Of a stretch of 23,942 nt of DNA, positions 1 through 6,689 are shown one piece after another; position 1 is the first letter of the stretch; every line of letters starts with the position of its first letter. Below the pieces are notes generated by a model. It was not told the DNA's origin, did no database searches, and saw nothing but the letters and a program-made list of their open reading frames with translations. Location: assembly GCA_964486395.1 (NCBI GenBank), contig CAZALP010000006.1, positions 1 through 23,942 on the forward strand, read 5' to 3'. The translations under genes and the position numbers were made by a program. This DNA comes from CAYYJV01 sp964486395 (GTDB lineage Bacteria; Patescibacteriota; Minisyncoccia; Minisyncoccales; MHMH01).

Positions 1-462
1 AAACAGAAATGCGTTTTGCTTACGGGCGCCACTACTGGTTGTCCTTACTACGCTGCCCGGGCGGCCAACAAAGCAGGAGGCATCAGCATTGGTTTTTCTC
101 CGGCGGTTTCCGAAAAAGAGCACAAAAAAGTCTACAAACTCCCCACCGACGCGTTTGACGTAATGATTTACACCGGTTTTGACTATGCGGGCAGAAATCT
201 TCTTTTGACCAGAGCGGCAGACGGGGTCATTGTAATTTGCGGCAGAATGGGCACCCTCAATGAGTTTACCATCGCCTACGAAGACAGGAGACCCATTGGA
301 GTTTTATTGGGTTCGGGGGGAACGGCTGACCTCATCCAGACTATCACCAGGCGGCCTCATAAAAAAAGAGGACCCATTGTTTATGACACCGACCCAAAGA
401 GGTTAGTTCAAAAATTAATTAAAGAAATTAGAAAAGATAAAAATCACAAAGGTCGCAAGTAA
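1..462 (+). CDS. LOG/SLOG-family Rossmann protein (TIGR00725-like), 5' end cut off by the window
   Basis: Frame 1 is open from the first base, so the true start lies upstream; the TTG at 16 is only the first start-like codon inside the window. The visible 153 residues are the C-terminal part of a Rossmann nucleotide-binding protein of the LOG/SLOG ('lysine decarboxylase-like') superfamily. An LLTGATTGCPYYAA loop is followed by a strand-helix pattern, then an ADGVIVICGRMGTLNEFTIAY segment that matches the family's GGxGTxxE motif in a degenerate form (GRMGTLNE). Family members bind nucleotides; the plant-type LOG enzymes release cytokinin bases, but this subgroup has no settled role and the degenerate glycine motif argues against assuming LOG activity. 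The lysine/arginine-rich tail ends in TAA. About 106 bp separate it from the next gene. Family assignment is fairly safe, function unknown. Confidence 0.75.
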   Translation, partial: KQKCVLLTGATTGCPYYAARAANKAGGISIGFSPAVSEKEHKKVYKLPTDAFDVMIYTGFDYAGRNLLLTRAADGVIVICGRMGTLNEFTIAYEDRRPIGVLLGSGGTADLIQTITRRPHKKRGPIVYDTDPKRLVQKLIKEIRKDKNHKGRK

Positions 463-481
463 AAATAAAGTTTAATAAGGC

Positions 482-506
482 CTCCAAAAATTTTTAATTT
501 TCGGAG
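482..506. other. Hairpin in the gap after the LOG-family gene
   Basis: CTCC...GGAG closes a stem (482-492 with 496-506) that continues as AAAATT/AATTTT with a single A/C mismatch and a 3-nt loop. It lies 20 bp after the LOG-family stop. No U-tract follows on either strand, so it is not a standard intrinsic terminator; it could be a processing or 3'-protecting structure. Confidence 0.35.
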
Positions 507-532
507 AAAAGCAATAAATCACGAAGCAACCT

Positions 533-559
533 CTCAGATTAATAATTAATTAATTTGAG
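533..559. other. AT-rich hairpin just upstream of the EF-like gene
   Basis: An 11-bp stem pairs 533-543 with 549-559 (CTCAGATTAAT with ATTAATTTGAG-type complement, one G-U pair) around a 5-nt loop. It ends 1 nt before a GGAG (561-564) that is the likely ribosome binding site of the following gene, so it could affect access to that site. Function is inferred only from position. Confidence 0.35.
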
Positions 560-574
560 TGGAGCGAAGTGATT

Positions 575-844
575 ATGGTGCGTATGACTGAAGAAATCGA
601 AGGCAAATTAATAGGTAAAATCACCCATTATTTCGGCAACATCGGAGTTGCTGTTATTGAGCTTTCCGATACCCTGAAATTGGGAGATACCATCAGGATA
701 GTCGGCGGAGAGACAGACTTTAACCAAAACGTCGACTCCATGGAGGTGGAACATCAGAAAGTGGAAACAGCTAAGAAAGGCGACTCTGTCGGTTTGAAGG
801 TTAATCAAAAGGTTCGGGAAGGATACAAAGTTTATAAAGTTTAA
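575..844 (+). CDS. Translation elongation factor-like protein (EF-Tu domain-2-like beta-barrel)
   Basis: An 89-residue protein whose sequence (GKITHYFGNIGVAVIEL, LKLGDTIRIVGGETDFNQNVDSMEVEHQKVETAKKGDSVGLKV) reads as a single domain-2 beta-barrel of translational GTPases, without any G domain. Stand-alone copies of this barrel, with the S/T-M-x-hydrophobic and K-x-G-D-x-V-G-L signature, are annotated as 'translation elongation factor-like protein' in archaea and Patescibacteria; no role is established. Three starts are possible: GTG 569, ATG 575 and ATG 584. I chose 575 because GGAG at 561-564 then lies 10 nt upstream; GTG 569 would leave only 4 nt. The gene ends 1 nt before the mgtC-like start, so it probably heads the membrane-protein train. 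Confidence 0.75.
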   Translation: MVRMTEEIEGKLIGKITHYFGNIGVAVIELSDTLKLGDTIRIVGGETDFNQNVDSMEVEHQKVETAKKGDSVGLKVNQKVREGYKVYKV

Positions 845-845
845 A

Positions 846-1259
846 ATGGAATTATTTTTCCAATTGGTCTTGGCCGCCGTTTTAGGCGGATTGCTTGGCT
901 TAGAAAGAGAATATAAAAAAAAGGGAGCAGGGTTGAGAACTTATGCTTTAGTTGCTTTGGGAGCCGCTACCTTTACCATTATTAGTTTTTCTTCAGTTTT
1001 TAGCGGTGATCCGCTTAGAGTGGTCCAGGCTGTAGCTCTGGGCATTGGTTTTATAGGGGGCGGTTTGATCATCCGTCGGCATTTTTATGTGGAGGGACTA
1101 ACTACGGCCGCCGGCCTTTGGGTGGTAGCCGGAATTGGGTTGGCGGTCGGCGCCAAACTTTATTTCCCCGCTGTTTTTATAACCTTTTTGGCTATCGGCA
1201 TTTTGGCCGGTTTGAGGCTGATAGAAGAGAAATTTTTTAAGTCTAAATCAGAGGAATAA
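846..1259 (+). CDS. MgtC/SapB family membrane protein
   Basis: 137 residues with about four membrane helices. The N-terminal GGLLGLEREYKKKGAGLRTYALVALGAA block, the central GIGFIGGGLIIRR and the VEGLTTAAGLWVVAGIGLAVG block are the hallmarks of the MgtC/SapB transmembrane domain. The soluble C-terminal ACT-like domain found in pathogen MgtC is absent; the protein ends in a short charged tail (EEKFFKSKSEE). Family members are linked to Mg2+ limitation and, in some pathogens, to restraining the F-type ATP synthase; which applies here cannot be read from sequence. It begins 1 nt after the EF-like stop and its stop overlaps the next ATG, so the genes are translationally coupled and followed by ion transporters. 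Confidence 0.85.
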   Translation: MELFFQLVLAAVLGGLLGLEREYKKKGAGLRTYALVALGAATFTIISFSSVFSGDPLRVVQAVALGIGFIGGGLIIRRHFYVEGLTTAAGLWVVAGIGLAVGAKLYFPAVFITFLAIGILAGLRLIEEKFFKSKSEE

Positions 1260-1561
1260 TGATTTCAATTCTTATTGCAGCTTTCGGCGGAGGCATTTTA
1301 AGAGGGTTGGTGGGTTTCGTTAAATATTTCTTTTCCTACAAAGAGGTGAAATTCAGGCCTTACTATTTTTTAGGAATGATGTTCATTTCCGGAGTAATCG
1401 GCCTGGTGGCGGCGATAGCTATAAAAGAAATTGGCTTTCAGCTTTTGGGCAACTTTACTCCGGCTTTGGCTTTTATTATCGGCTACGCTGGCGGTGACTT
1501 TATTGAAAATATTTACAAAATAATTATTAAGAAATCCTCATTTTATAAGGAGTTAAAATAA
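1259..1561 (+). CDS. Small hydrophobic membrane protein, unrecognised
   Basis: 100 residues, no family recognised. Three hydrophobic stretches are visible (about residues 2-24, 36-57 and 63-84) with glycine-rich helix contacts (AFGGGILRGLVG, FIIGYAGGDF) and a lysine-rich C-terminus, giving a probable inside-positive tail. The start ATG shares a base with the preceding TAA, and its own TAA shares a base with the next ATG, which supports a real coupled gene rather than chance. The size and topology loosely resemble small holin-like or MgtC-partner proteins, but nothing specific supports that. Confidence 0.7.
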   Translation: MISILIAAFGGGILRGLVGFVKYFFSYKEVKFRPYYFLGMMFISGVIGLVAAIAIKEIGFQLLGNFTPALAFIIGYAGGDFIENIYKIIIKKSSFYKELK

Positions 1562-1872
1562 TGAGTTTTATGAAAAAAATCATAGGCTGGATTCTTCTTT
1601 TTCTGGGATTGATTATTATTTTTTACGCTCTTTATTCTTCTTACGGCATATTTTCGGCTAAAACCCAGGTGCCGGAAATTTTTAGCATCGTAGAAAAGGA
1701 AAGCGTTTCGGCCGGCACCATAGAAGAAGTGGTCCAACAGCAATTGAAGGGAGTGTTGCCCACTGAATCCATCGTCGGTCTTTTGAACCTGATCGCTTGG
1801 TCTATTTTTGCCGGAATTTTAATTTTTGGCGGAGCCCAGGTTGCCAGCCTGGGAATAAAATTAATAAAGTAG
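1561..1872 (+). CDS. Two-helix membrane protein with an extracytoplasmic loop, unrecognised
   Basis: 103 residues: a lysine-bearing N-terminus (MSFMKKIIGW), one membrane helix at about residues 7-28, a soluble segment of some 45 residues containing KTQVPEIFSIVEKE and EEVVQQQLKG, then a second helix at about 76-97 ending LGIKLIK. Similar anonymous two-helix proteins are common in Patescibacteria. The ATG overlaps the previous stop by one base and the next gene starts 4 nt after its stop, so it belongs to the same operon. No catalytic motif is seen, and I propose no function. Confidence 0.7.
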   Translation: MSFMKKIIGWILLFLGLIIIFYALYSSYGIFSAKTQVPEIFSIVEKESVSAGTIEEVVQQQLKGVLPTESIVGLLNLIAWSIFAGILIFGGAQVASLGIKLIK

Positions 1873-1876
1873 CCAT

Positions 1877-2872
1877 ATGGAGCTTTTATTTTGGATAGGT
1901 GTTTTTATCATCTCTTTATTTTTTTTGGTTAAGGGAGCCGATTGGTTCGTAGAGAGTTCAGAAAAGCTGGGTTTGATTATGGGGCTGTCTCCCTTTATTG
2001 TCGGCGTGACTATTGTGGCCTTGGGGACTTCCTTGCCGGAATTGGTGACAGGAATTTCTGCTGTTTTGAAGGGAGCCACGGAGATAGTGACAGCCAATGC
2101 CATAGGTTCCAATATTGCCAACATTCTTTTAGTTTTGGGGGTTTCCGCTTTGTTTGCTGGAAAATTGATTATTTCCAGAAGTTTGATTGACATTGATCTT
2201 CCCCTGCTACTGGTAGCCTCTTTTTTATTTCTGGGAACAGCCTGGGACGGTCAAATTTCCTGGCAGGAGGCCATTTTGCTTTTAGTGGCCTTTTTTATTT
2301 ATTTCTTTTACTCTGTCACCCAAAGAGCAGGAAAAGAAGAATCTCAAGAAGTTTCCATTCTTTCCGCTAGAGAGAAAAGGCATTTACGGTCAATAGAGGA
2401 AGAAAACCTCAAAAGCAAGCCAAAATTCAACTGGAAAATTATTTTGTTTTTGACTTTGGGCAGTTTGGCTTTGTATTTTGGAGCTCATTATATCATTGAA
2501 TCCACTTTAAGAATTTCTGAAATTTTGAAAATTGTCCCGGCGGTGGTAGCTATTACCGCCATTGCTGTAGGCACTTCTTTGCCGGAACTGGTAGTTTCAG
2601 TTCAAGCTGCCAGACGGCGCAAATATGAACTAGCGGTGGGAAATGCCTTAGGTTCCAATATTTTCAATATCTTAGTGGTGGTGGGAATCCCGGCTTTGAT
2701 TTCTGATTTGGTGTTGGAAGAAGAGACCAAGTTGCTGGCTTTGGGCGTTTTTGTTGCTGCCACTTTATTTTTTGTTATTTCTGGTATTTCCCAAAGAATA
2801 CACAGGTGGGAAGGGGCCATCTATCTTCTCTTCTACGCCTTTTTCATTGGCAAGCTTTTTAATCTTTTATAG
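1877..2872 (+). CDS. CaCA-family sodium/calcium exchanger (YrbG-like)
   Basis: A 331-residue integral membrane antiporter with two inverted repeats. Each repeat holds an alpha motif: GTSLPEL at residues 50-56 with NAIGSN at 74-79, and GTSLPEL at 232-238 with GNALGSN at 255-261. These are the ion-coordinating segments of the Ca2+/cation antiporter superfamily, with the Glu of each GTSLPE and the Asn of each GSN as ligands. About ten helices are split by a charged cytoplasmic loop (about residues 150-190). The length is normal for bacterial YrbG-type proteins. It exchanges Na+ or H+ for Ca2+ across the membrane; the ion pair is not resolved by sequence. The next gene follows after 3 nt. Confidence 0.92.
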   Translation: MELLFWIGVFIISLFFLVKGADWFVESSEKLGLIMGLSPFIVGVTIVALGTSLPELVTGISAVLKGATEIVTANAIGSNIANILLVLGVSALFAGKLIISRSLIDIDLPLLLVASFLFLGTAWDGQISWQEAILLLVAFFIYFFYSVTQRAGKEESQEVSILSAREKRHLRSIEEENLKSKPKFNWKIILFLTLGSLALYFGAHYIIESTLRISEILKIVPAVVAITAIAVGTSLPELVVSVQAARRRKYELAVGNALGSNIFNILVVVGIPALISDLVLEEETKLLALGVFVAATLFFVISGISQRIHRWEGAIYLLFYAFFIGKLFNLL

Positions 2873-2875
2873 CTT

Positions 2876-3877
2876 ATGTCCCTTATTTTCAGTTTAGCTT
2901 TTATAATAGGAGCTTCTTTATTGGCTACTTTTTTTGCCCAAAAACTTCGCCAGCCAGCGGTGGTAGCTTTGATTATATTGGGAGTGACAATCGGGACTCC
3001 ATTTTTGCGGGAGATTTTTTTGGGGCCCAATGTTGACTTTATTAAGAAAATAGGAGAGGCAGGATTAATCTGTCTAATGTTTCTGGCCGGGCTGGAGATT
3101 TCCTGGAGTATGCTCTATCAGGAGAAAAAAGAGGCTGCTTTGGTAGCTTCTTTTGCCGCCGCCCTTCCTTTCATTTTAGGTTTTTTGGCTTTTACTTTGT
3201 TAGGTTTTCCTTTTTCAACCGCCCTTTTGGTGGGGGTTTGTATAAGCGTTACTGCCGAAGCCACCAAGGCTAGGGTGCTGCTGGGAATTAAGAAGTTGAA
3301 AACAAAAGTCGGCTCCCTGATGATAGGAGCCGGCATTATTGACGATATTCTGGGAATATCTTCCCTATTTTTCATCAGCTATTTTTTCGCTGGGAGCTTC
3401 AAGTTTGACGAATTATTTCTTCTTTTGGCTGCCATTGTTGCCTTTTTTGCCGGCATTTTGGTTCATAAAGCGGTAGGCAGAAAGATGGCCAAGGTCAAAT
3501 ATCTGGAAAAATTCCTGTTATTTTTTGTCGTTCCTTTTTTCTTTGTGGCGATGGGCATTGATTTTAGCTTTCCTTCGCTGGCTGTCAGCCCTTTTATTTT
3601 ATTGCTGATTGTTCTGATCGCCATTTTGGGAAAAATCGGAGGAACTCTTTTGACTAAACCATTCCTCCACTTGAGCTTTAAAAAGCTTTATTTGATAGGG
3701 TGGGGGATGAATAGCAGGGGAGCCGTGGGGCTAGCTATAGCCTTTATCGGTTTTAAAATCGGCTTGCTGCCCACCGATATTTATTCTGCTATAATTGTTA
3801 CAGCTTTGCTTACTACCCTAATCTTTCCTTTTGTTTTGACCGGCATGATAAAAAAAGACCCTTTAATTATGGAATAG
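2876..3877 (+). CDS. CPA-type cation/proton antiporter (KefB/NapA-like membrane domain)
   Basis: 333 residues, essentially all membrane helices. The conserved aspartate pair of the ion site is visible as GAGIIDDILG (D156-D157). Asp-Asp, rather than Asn-Asp, is the pattern of electrogenic CPA2-like exchangers. Other family blocks are LCLMFLAGLE-like text near residue 67, CISVTAEATKARVLL at about 122, and GMNSRGAVGLAIAFIG near 279, the helix with the conserved arginine. No C-terminal TrkA-N/RCK regulatory domain is present, and the membrane domain is somewhat shorter than the usual ~380 residues. It probably exchanges Na+ or K+ for H+, complementing the CaCA exchanger 3 nt upstream in pH and cation balance. 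Confidence 0.88.
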   Translation: MSLIFSLAFIIGASLLATFFAQKLRQPAVVALIILGVTIGTPFLREIFLGPNVDFIKKIGEAGLICLMFLAGLEISWSMLYQEKKEAALVASFAAALPFILGFLAFTLLGFPFSTALLVGVCISVTAEATKARVLLGIKKLKTKVGSLMIGAGIIDDILGISSLFFISYFFAGSFKFDELFLLLAAIVAFFAGILVHKAVGRKMAKVKYLEKFLLFFVVPFFFVAMGIDFSFPSLAVSPFILLLIVLIAILGKIGGTLLTKPFLHLSFKKLYLIGWGMNSRGAVGLAIAFIGFKIGLLPTDIYSAIIVTALLTTLIFPFVLTGMIKKDPLIME

Positions 3878-3884
3878 TGCCATT

Positions 3885-5006
3885 ATGATGAAATTTTTAA
3901 AAGCATTATCTGTATTTGCGGGCACCATTATCGGGGTGGGAATATTCGGTCTTCCCTACGTCGCTTTAAAAGCCGGTTTTTGGGTGGTAGTTTTGTATTT
4001 TTTATTTTTGGTTGGAGTAGCCATTGCCATTCATTTGATGTACGGGGAGGTTTCTCTGGGATGCAAGGCTTTGCATAGACTGCCTGGGGCGGTGGAGGAA
4101 TACATGGGCAAACGGTGGAAAAATTTTACTTTTTTAATTACAAGCCTGGGACTAACCGGAGCCATCCTCGCTTATTTGATTGTCGGAGGCAGGTTTTTGA
4201 CTTCTTTTTTTTCTCCTTACTTTGGCGGTAGCGCTTTGGCGTACACTCTTTTTTTCTGGGCCTTGGGAACATTTTTTATCTTCCGGGGAATCAAGAGCAT
4301 ATCTTTGATTGAGTTTTTGCTTTTACTTCTTTTTTTGGGAATTTTAGTCATTTTTTCCGTAAAAGCATTTCCCTTCATTAATGTTGAGAATTTTAAGAAT
4401 GTTGATTTGAAGTTCCTTACCATTCCTTACGGAGTAGTGCTTTTTTCCCTCTGGGGCATTAACATGGTTCCGGAAACAAAGGAAATACTAGGGGGGGACC
4501 GCCGGGCATTAAAGCGAACCATAATTTCTGGAATTTTACTTGCTGCCCTTACCTATCTTGTTTTCATCTATGTAATTTTGGGGGCTTCCGGCCTCAATAC
4601 TTCAAAGGAAGCGATCTCCGGCTTGGCTTATGTGCTGGGTGATGGCATTATTCGATTGGGATTTCTTTTCGGAATCATTACCTGCTTTACTTCATTTTTA
4701 ACCCTGGGATTAACCTTAAAAAAGGTTTTTTGGTACGATTTTCATTTATCTTCCCATCTTTCTTGGTTTGTCGCTTGTTTTCTGCCGCTTTTCCTGTTTC
4801 TGGCGGGCTTCCGAGCTTTCATTGACGTTATTAGCTTGACCGGGGCCGTGGCCGTCGGTTTCATGGGTATAATAATTGTTTTTCTTTACCGGGAATTCCT
4901 GAAAAAAAGATTGAACCGGAAAATGAACCGTCTGTTTTACATCCTGCCCGTTTTTTTCATTTTGGGCATTTTTTTTGAAATATTTTATTATTTTATTGTA
5001 AAATAA
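3885..5006 (+). CDS. Amino acid permease (aromatic amino acid / AAAP-APC type)
   Basis: A 373-residue transporter with about eleven hydrophobic helices. The N-terminal GTIIGVGIFGLPYVALKAGF is the unwound helix-1 substrate and ion site of the APC superfamily (GxxIGxGIxxLP), and the spacing fits the tryptophan/tyrosine permease or AAAP branch. SLWGINMVPETKEILGGDRRALKR near residue 187 matches the helix-6 region. It probably imports amino acids with H+ or Na+, which suits an organism with few biosynthetic genes. ATG codons at 3885 and 3888 are both possible starts. It begins 7 nt after the antiporter and ends 6 nt before the nuclease gene. Substrate is not resolved. Confidence 0.8.
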   Translation: MMKFLKALSVFAGTIIGVGIFGLPYVALKAGFWVVVLYFLFLVGVAIAIHLMYGEVSLGCKALHRLPGAVEEYMGKRWKNFTFLITSLGLTGAILAYLIVGGRFLTSFFSPYFGGSALAYTLFFWALGTFFIFRGIKSISLIEFLLLLLFLGILVIFSVKAFPFINVENFKNVDLKFLTIPYGVVLFSLWGINMVPETKEILGGDRRALKRTIISGILLAALTYLVFIYVILGASGLNTSKEAISGLAYVLGDGIIRLGFLFGIITCFTSFLTLGLTLKKVFWYDFHLSSHLSWFVACFLPLFLFLAGFRAFIDVISLTGAVAVGFMGIIIVFLYREFLKKRLNRKMNRLFYILPVFFILGIFFEIFYYFIVK

Positions 5007-5012
5007 GGTGGT

Positions 5013-6263
5013 ATGCGCTTTATTGCTGATTTTCATATTCACAGCAAATATTCCCGGGCGACCTCAAAGGATATGGATTTGGAAAACTTGGATAAGTGGG
5101 CCAAGATCAAAGGCGTTAAGGTTTTGGGTACCGGCGATTTTACCCATCCAGAGTGGTTTGAAAATTTAAAAGAAAAACTGGAGCCGGCAGAACCCGGTTT
5201 ATTTAAAATAAAGAGCGGAGATGATAAAACAAGATTTATTTTAACCACCGAAATCAGCTGCGTTTACTCAAAAAATAACAAAATTAGGAAAATTCATATT
5301 ATTGTTTTTGCACCTTCTTTTGAGGTGGCAGAGAAAATCAATGCCCATTTGGGCTGGATTGGTAATTTGAAGGCCGACGGCCGGCCCATTCTGGGCTTGG
5401 ATGCTAAAGAATTGGTTAAGATCGTGCTGGGAATTTCTGAAGACTGTTTGATTGTTCCCGCCCATTTGATGACCCCTTGGTTTTCCCTTTTCGGATCGCG
5501 TTCGGGTTTCAATTCGCTGGAAAAATGTTTTGAAGACTATGCCAAATATATTTTTGCCGGAGAGACGGGCCTTTCCGCAGACCCTTCTATGCTTTGGCGA
5601 ATACCCGACGGCAGGAGATTGTCTTTGATTTCCAACAGCGACAGCCATTCTCCTTCCAAGATAGGCAGAGAAGCTAACGTTTTTGACTTGCCGTTTTTAA
5701 GCTATTCTTCCATAGCCACCGCTATCAAGACAAAAGACCCCCAAAACTTTCTTTATACGGTGGAATTTTTCCCCCAAGAAGGAAAATATCATTATGACGG
5801 TCATCGTAATTGCCAAATTAGTTTGTCTCCTCAAGAATCAAAAAAATATGGGAATATTTGCCCAAGCTGTGGCCGGCCATTAACAATCGGTGTTTTAAAT
5901 AGAGTTGAAGAATTGGCCGACCGCCCCGAGGGTTTTAAACCTCAAGACGCCATTCCTTTTAAGAGCTTGGTTCCTTTGGAAGAAATAATCGCTGAGAGCT
6001 TGGGAGTGACTGCGGGAACCAAGCAAGTTGAGAAAGAATACAAGAATTTAATTGAAAAATTCGGCTCAGAGTTCAAGATTTTGCTGGATATTTCCAGGTC
6101 AGAGTTGGAAGCTGCAACTTTGCCGGAAATTACAGAAGGAGTGATAAGGGTGAGGGAAGGAAAAATTTTTGCCGAACCCGGTTATGACGGTGTTTACGGC
6201 AAAATCAGGATTTTTTCCAAAGGAGAACAAAAAAGGGCTTCGAGGCAAAAAACACTGCTTTAG
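5013..6263 (+). CDS. Endonuclease Q family DNA-repair nuclease (PHP domain)
   Basis: 416 residues, close to the length of Pyrococcus EndoQ. The N-terminal PHP metallohydrolase domain shows DFHIHSKYS (D6, H8, H10), GTGDFTH, TTEISCVY, PAHLMTPWFS and SNSDSHS, the usual metal ligands of this fold. After about residue 260 comes a zinc-binding segment with C267 and CPSC at 283-286, followed by a helical C-terminal part (VLNRVEELADRP). EndoQ cleaves DNA 5' of deaminated bases (uracil, hypoxanthine, xanthine) and abasic sites. The same family was formerly TIGR00375 and is sometimes mislabelled UvrD-like. ATG 5013 follows AAGGTGG 2 nt upstream, which is rather close. It is the last large gene of the train and a hairpin follows. 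Confidence 0.82.
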   Translation: MRFIADFHIHSKYSRATSKDMDLENLDKWAKIKGVKVLGTGDFTHPEWFENLKEKLEPAEPGLFKIKSGDDKTRFILTTEISCVYSKNNKIRKIHIIVFAPSFEVAEKINAHLGWIGNLKADGRPILGLDAKELVKIVLGISEDCLIVPAHLMTPWFSLFGSRSGFNSLEKCFEDYAKYIFAGETGLSADPSMLWRIPDGRRLSLISNSDSHSPSKIGREANVFDLPFLSYSSIATAIKTKDPQNFLYTVEFFPQEGKYHYDGHRNCQISLSPQESKKYGNICPSCGRPLTIGVLNRVEELADRPEGFKPQDAIPFKSLVPLEEIIAESLGVTAGTKQVEKEYKNLIEKFGSEFKILLDISRSELEAATLPEITEGVIRVREGKIFAEPGYDGVYGKIRIFSKGEQKRASRQKTLL

Positions 6264-6282
6264 CCACTAGCCGTTAGTGGTT
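6262..6282. other. Intercistronic hairpin between EndoQ and the Mth938-like gene
   Basis: AGCCACTA (6262-6269) pairs with TAGTGGTT (6275-6282) around GCCGT, one pair being G-U. It starts within the EndoQ TAG stop and ends 7 nt before the next ATG. No U-tract follows, so it is more likely an mRNA processing, stability or coupling element than a terminator. Confidence 0.5.
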
Positions 6283-6289
6283 AAAAATT

Positions 6290-6652
6290 ATGATCGAAGA
6301 ATACAAGTTCGGTTCTATTACCATTGATGGTAAAACCTACGCTCATGATGTGGAAGTCCGCTGGACCGGGGAAGTTTTAGATTGGTGGCGCGGAGAATCC
6401 CATATAATTGGCGTCGAAGATGTGAAAAGGGCGGTTGAACAAAATCCGGAAGTAATAATCATTGGTACAGGAGAATCGGGTATGGTTAAAGTAACGGAAA
6501 AAGCCCGGGATTTCATAAAAGAAAAAGGCATAAAACTAATTACAGACCTGACCGACTCCGCCGCCAAAACCTTCAATATCAGAAAGGAAGATTCAGAAGA
6601 AGAGGAAGGCAAACCGGAAAAGGTAATCGGCCTTTTTCATCTAACTTGTTAA
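6290..6652 (+). CDS. Mth938-like domain protein (DUF498, AAMDC/NDUFAF3 fold)
   Basis: 120 residues spanning the whole Mth938 domain: FGSITIDGKTYAHDVEVRW at the N-terminus, SHIIGVEDVKRAVEQNPEVIIIGTGESGMVKV in the middle with the conserved GTGxSG loop, and a closing IGLFHLTC, the family's typical HLTC end. Homologues include archaeal MTH938 and the human proteins AAMDC and NDUFAF3; the biochemical role in prokaryotes is unknown. A stretch of about twelve acidic or polar residues (EDSEEEEGKPEK, about 100-111) interrupts the last strand-helix region and is probably a surface loop. It converges with rtcA at a shared hairpin. Confidence 0.85.
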   Translation: MIEEYKFGSITIDGKTYAHDVEVRWTGEVLDWWRGESHIIGVEDVKRAVEQNPEVIIIGTGESGMVKVTEKARDFIKEKGIKLITDLTDSAAKTFNIRKEDSEEEEGKPEKVIGLFHLTC

Positions 6653-6653
6653 A

Positions 6654-6689
6654 TACTTGAAATCGCAACCACGGTCGTTATTTCAAGTA
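6654..6689. terminator. Probable bidirectional terminator between the Mth938-like gene and rtcA
   Basis: TACTTGAAAT (6654-6663) is a perfect inverted repeat of ATTTCAAGTA (6680-6689) with a 16-nt loop. It sits exactly between two convergent genes, and the right arm contains the rtcA TGA stop. No long U-tract follows, so termination strength is doubtful, but position and 10 perfect pairs favour this role. Confidence 0.5.

Noticed and set aside
569..571. GTG 569 as the start of the EF-like gene
   Set aside because: Leaves 4 nt to the GGAG; ATG 575 has a better spacing. Not fully excluded.
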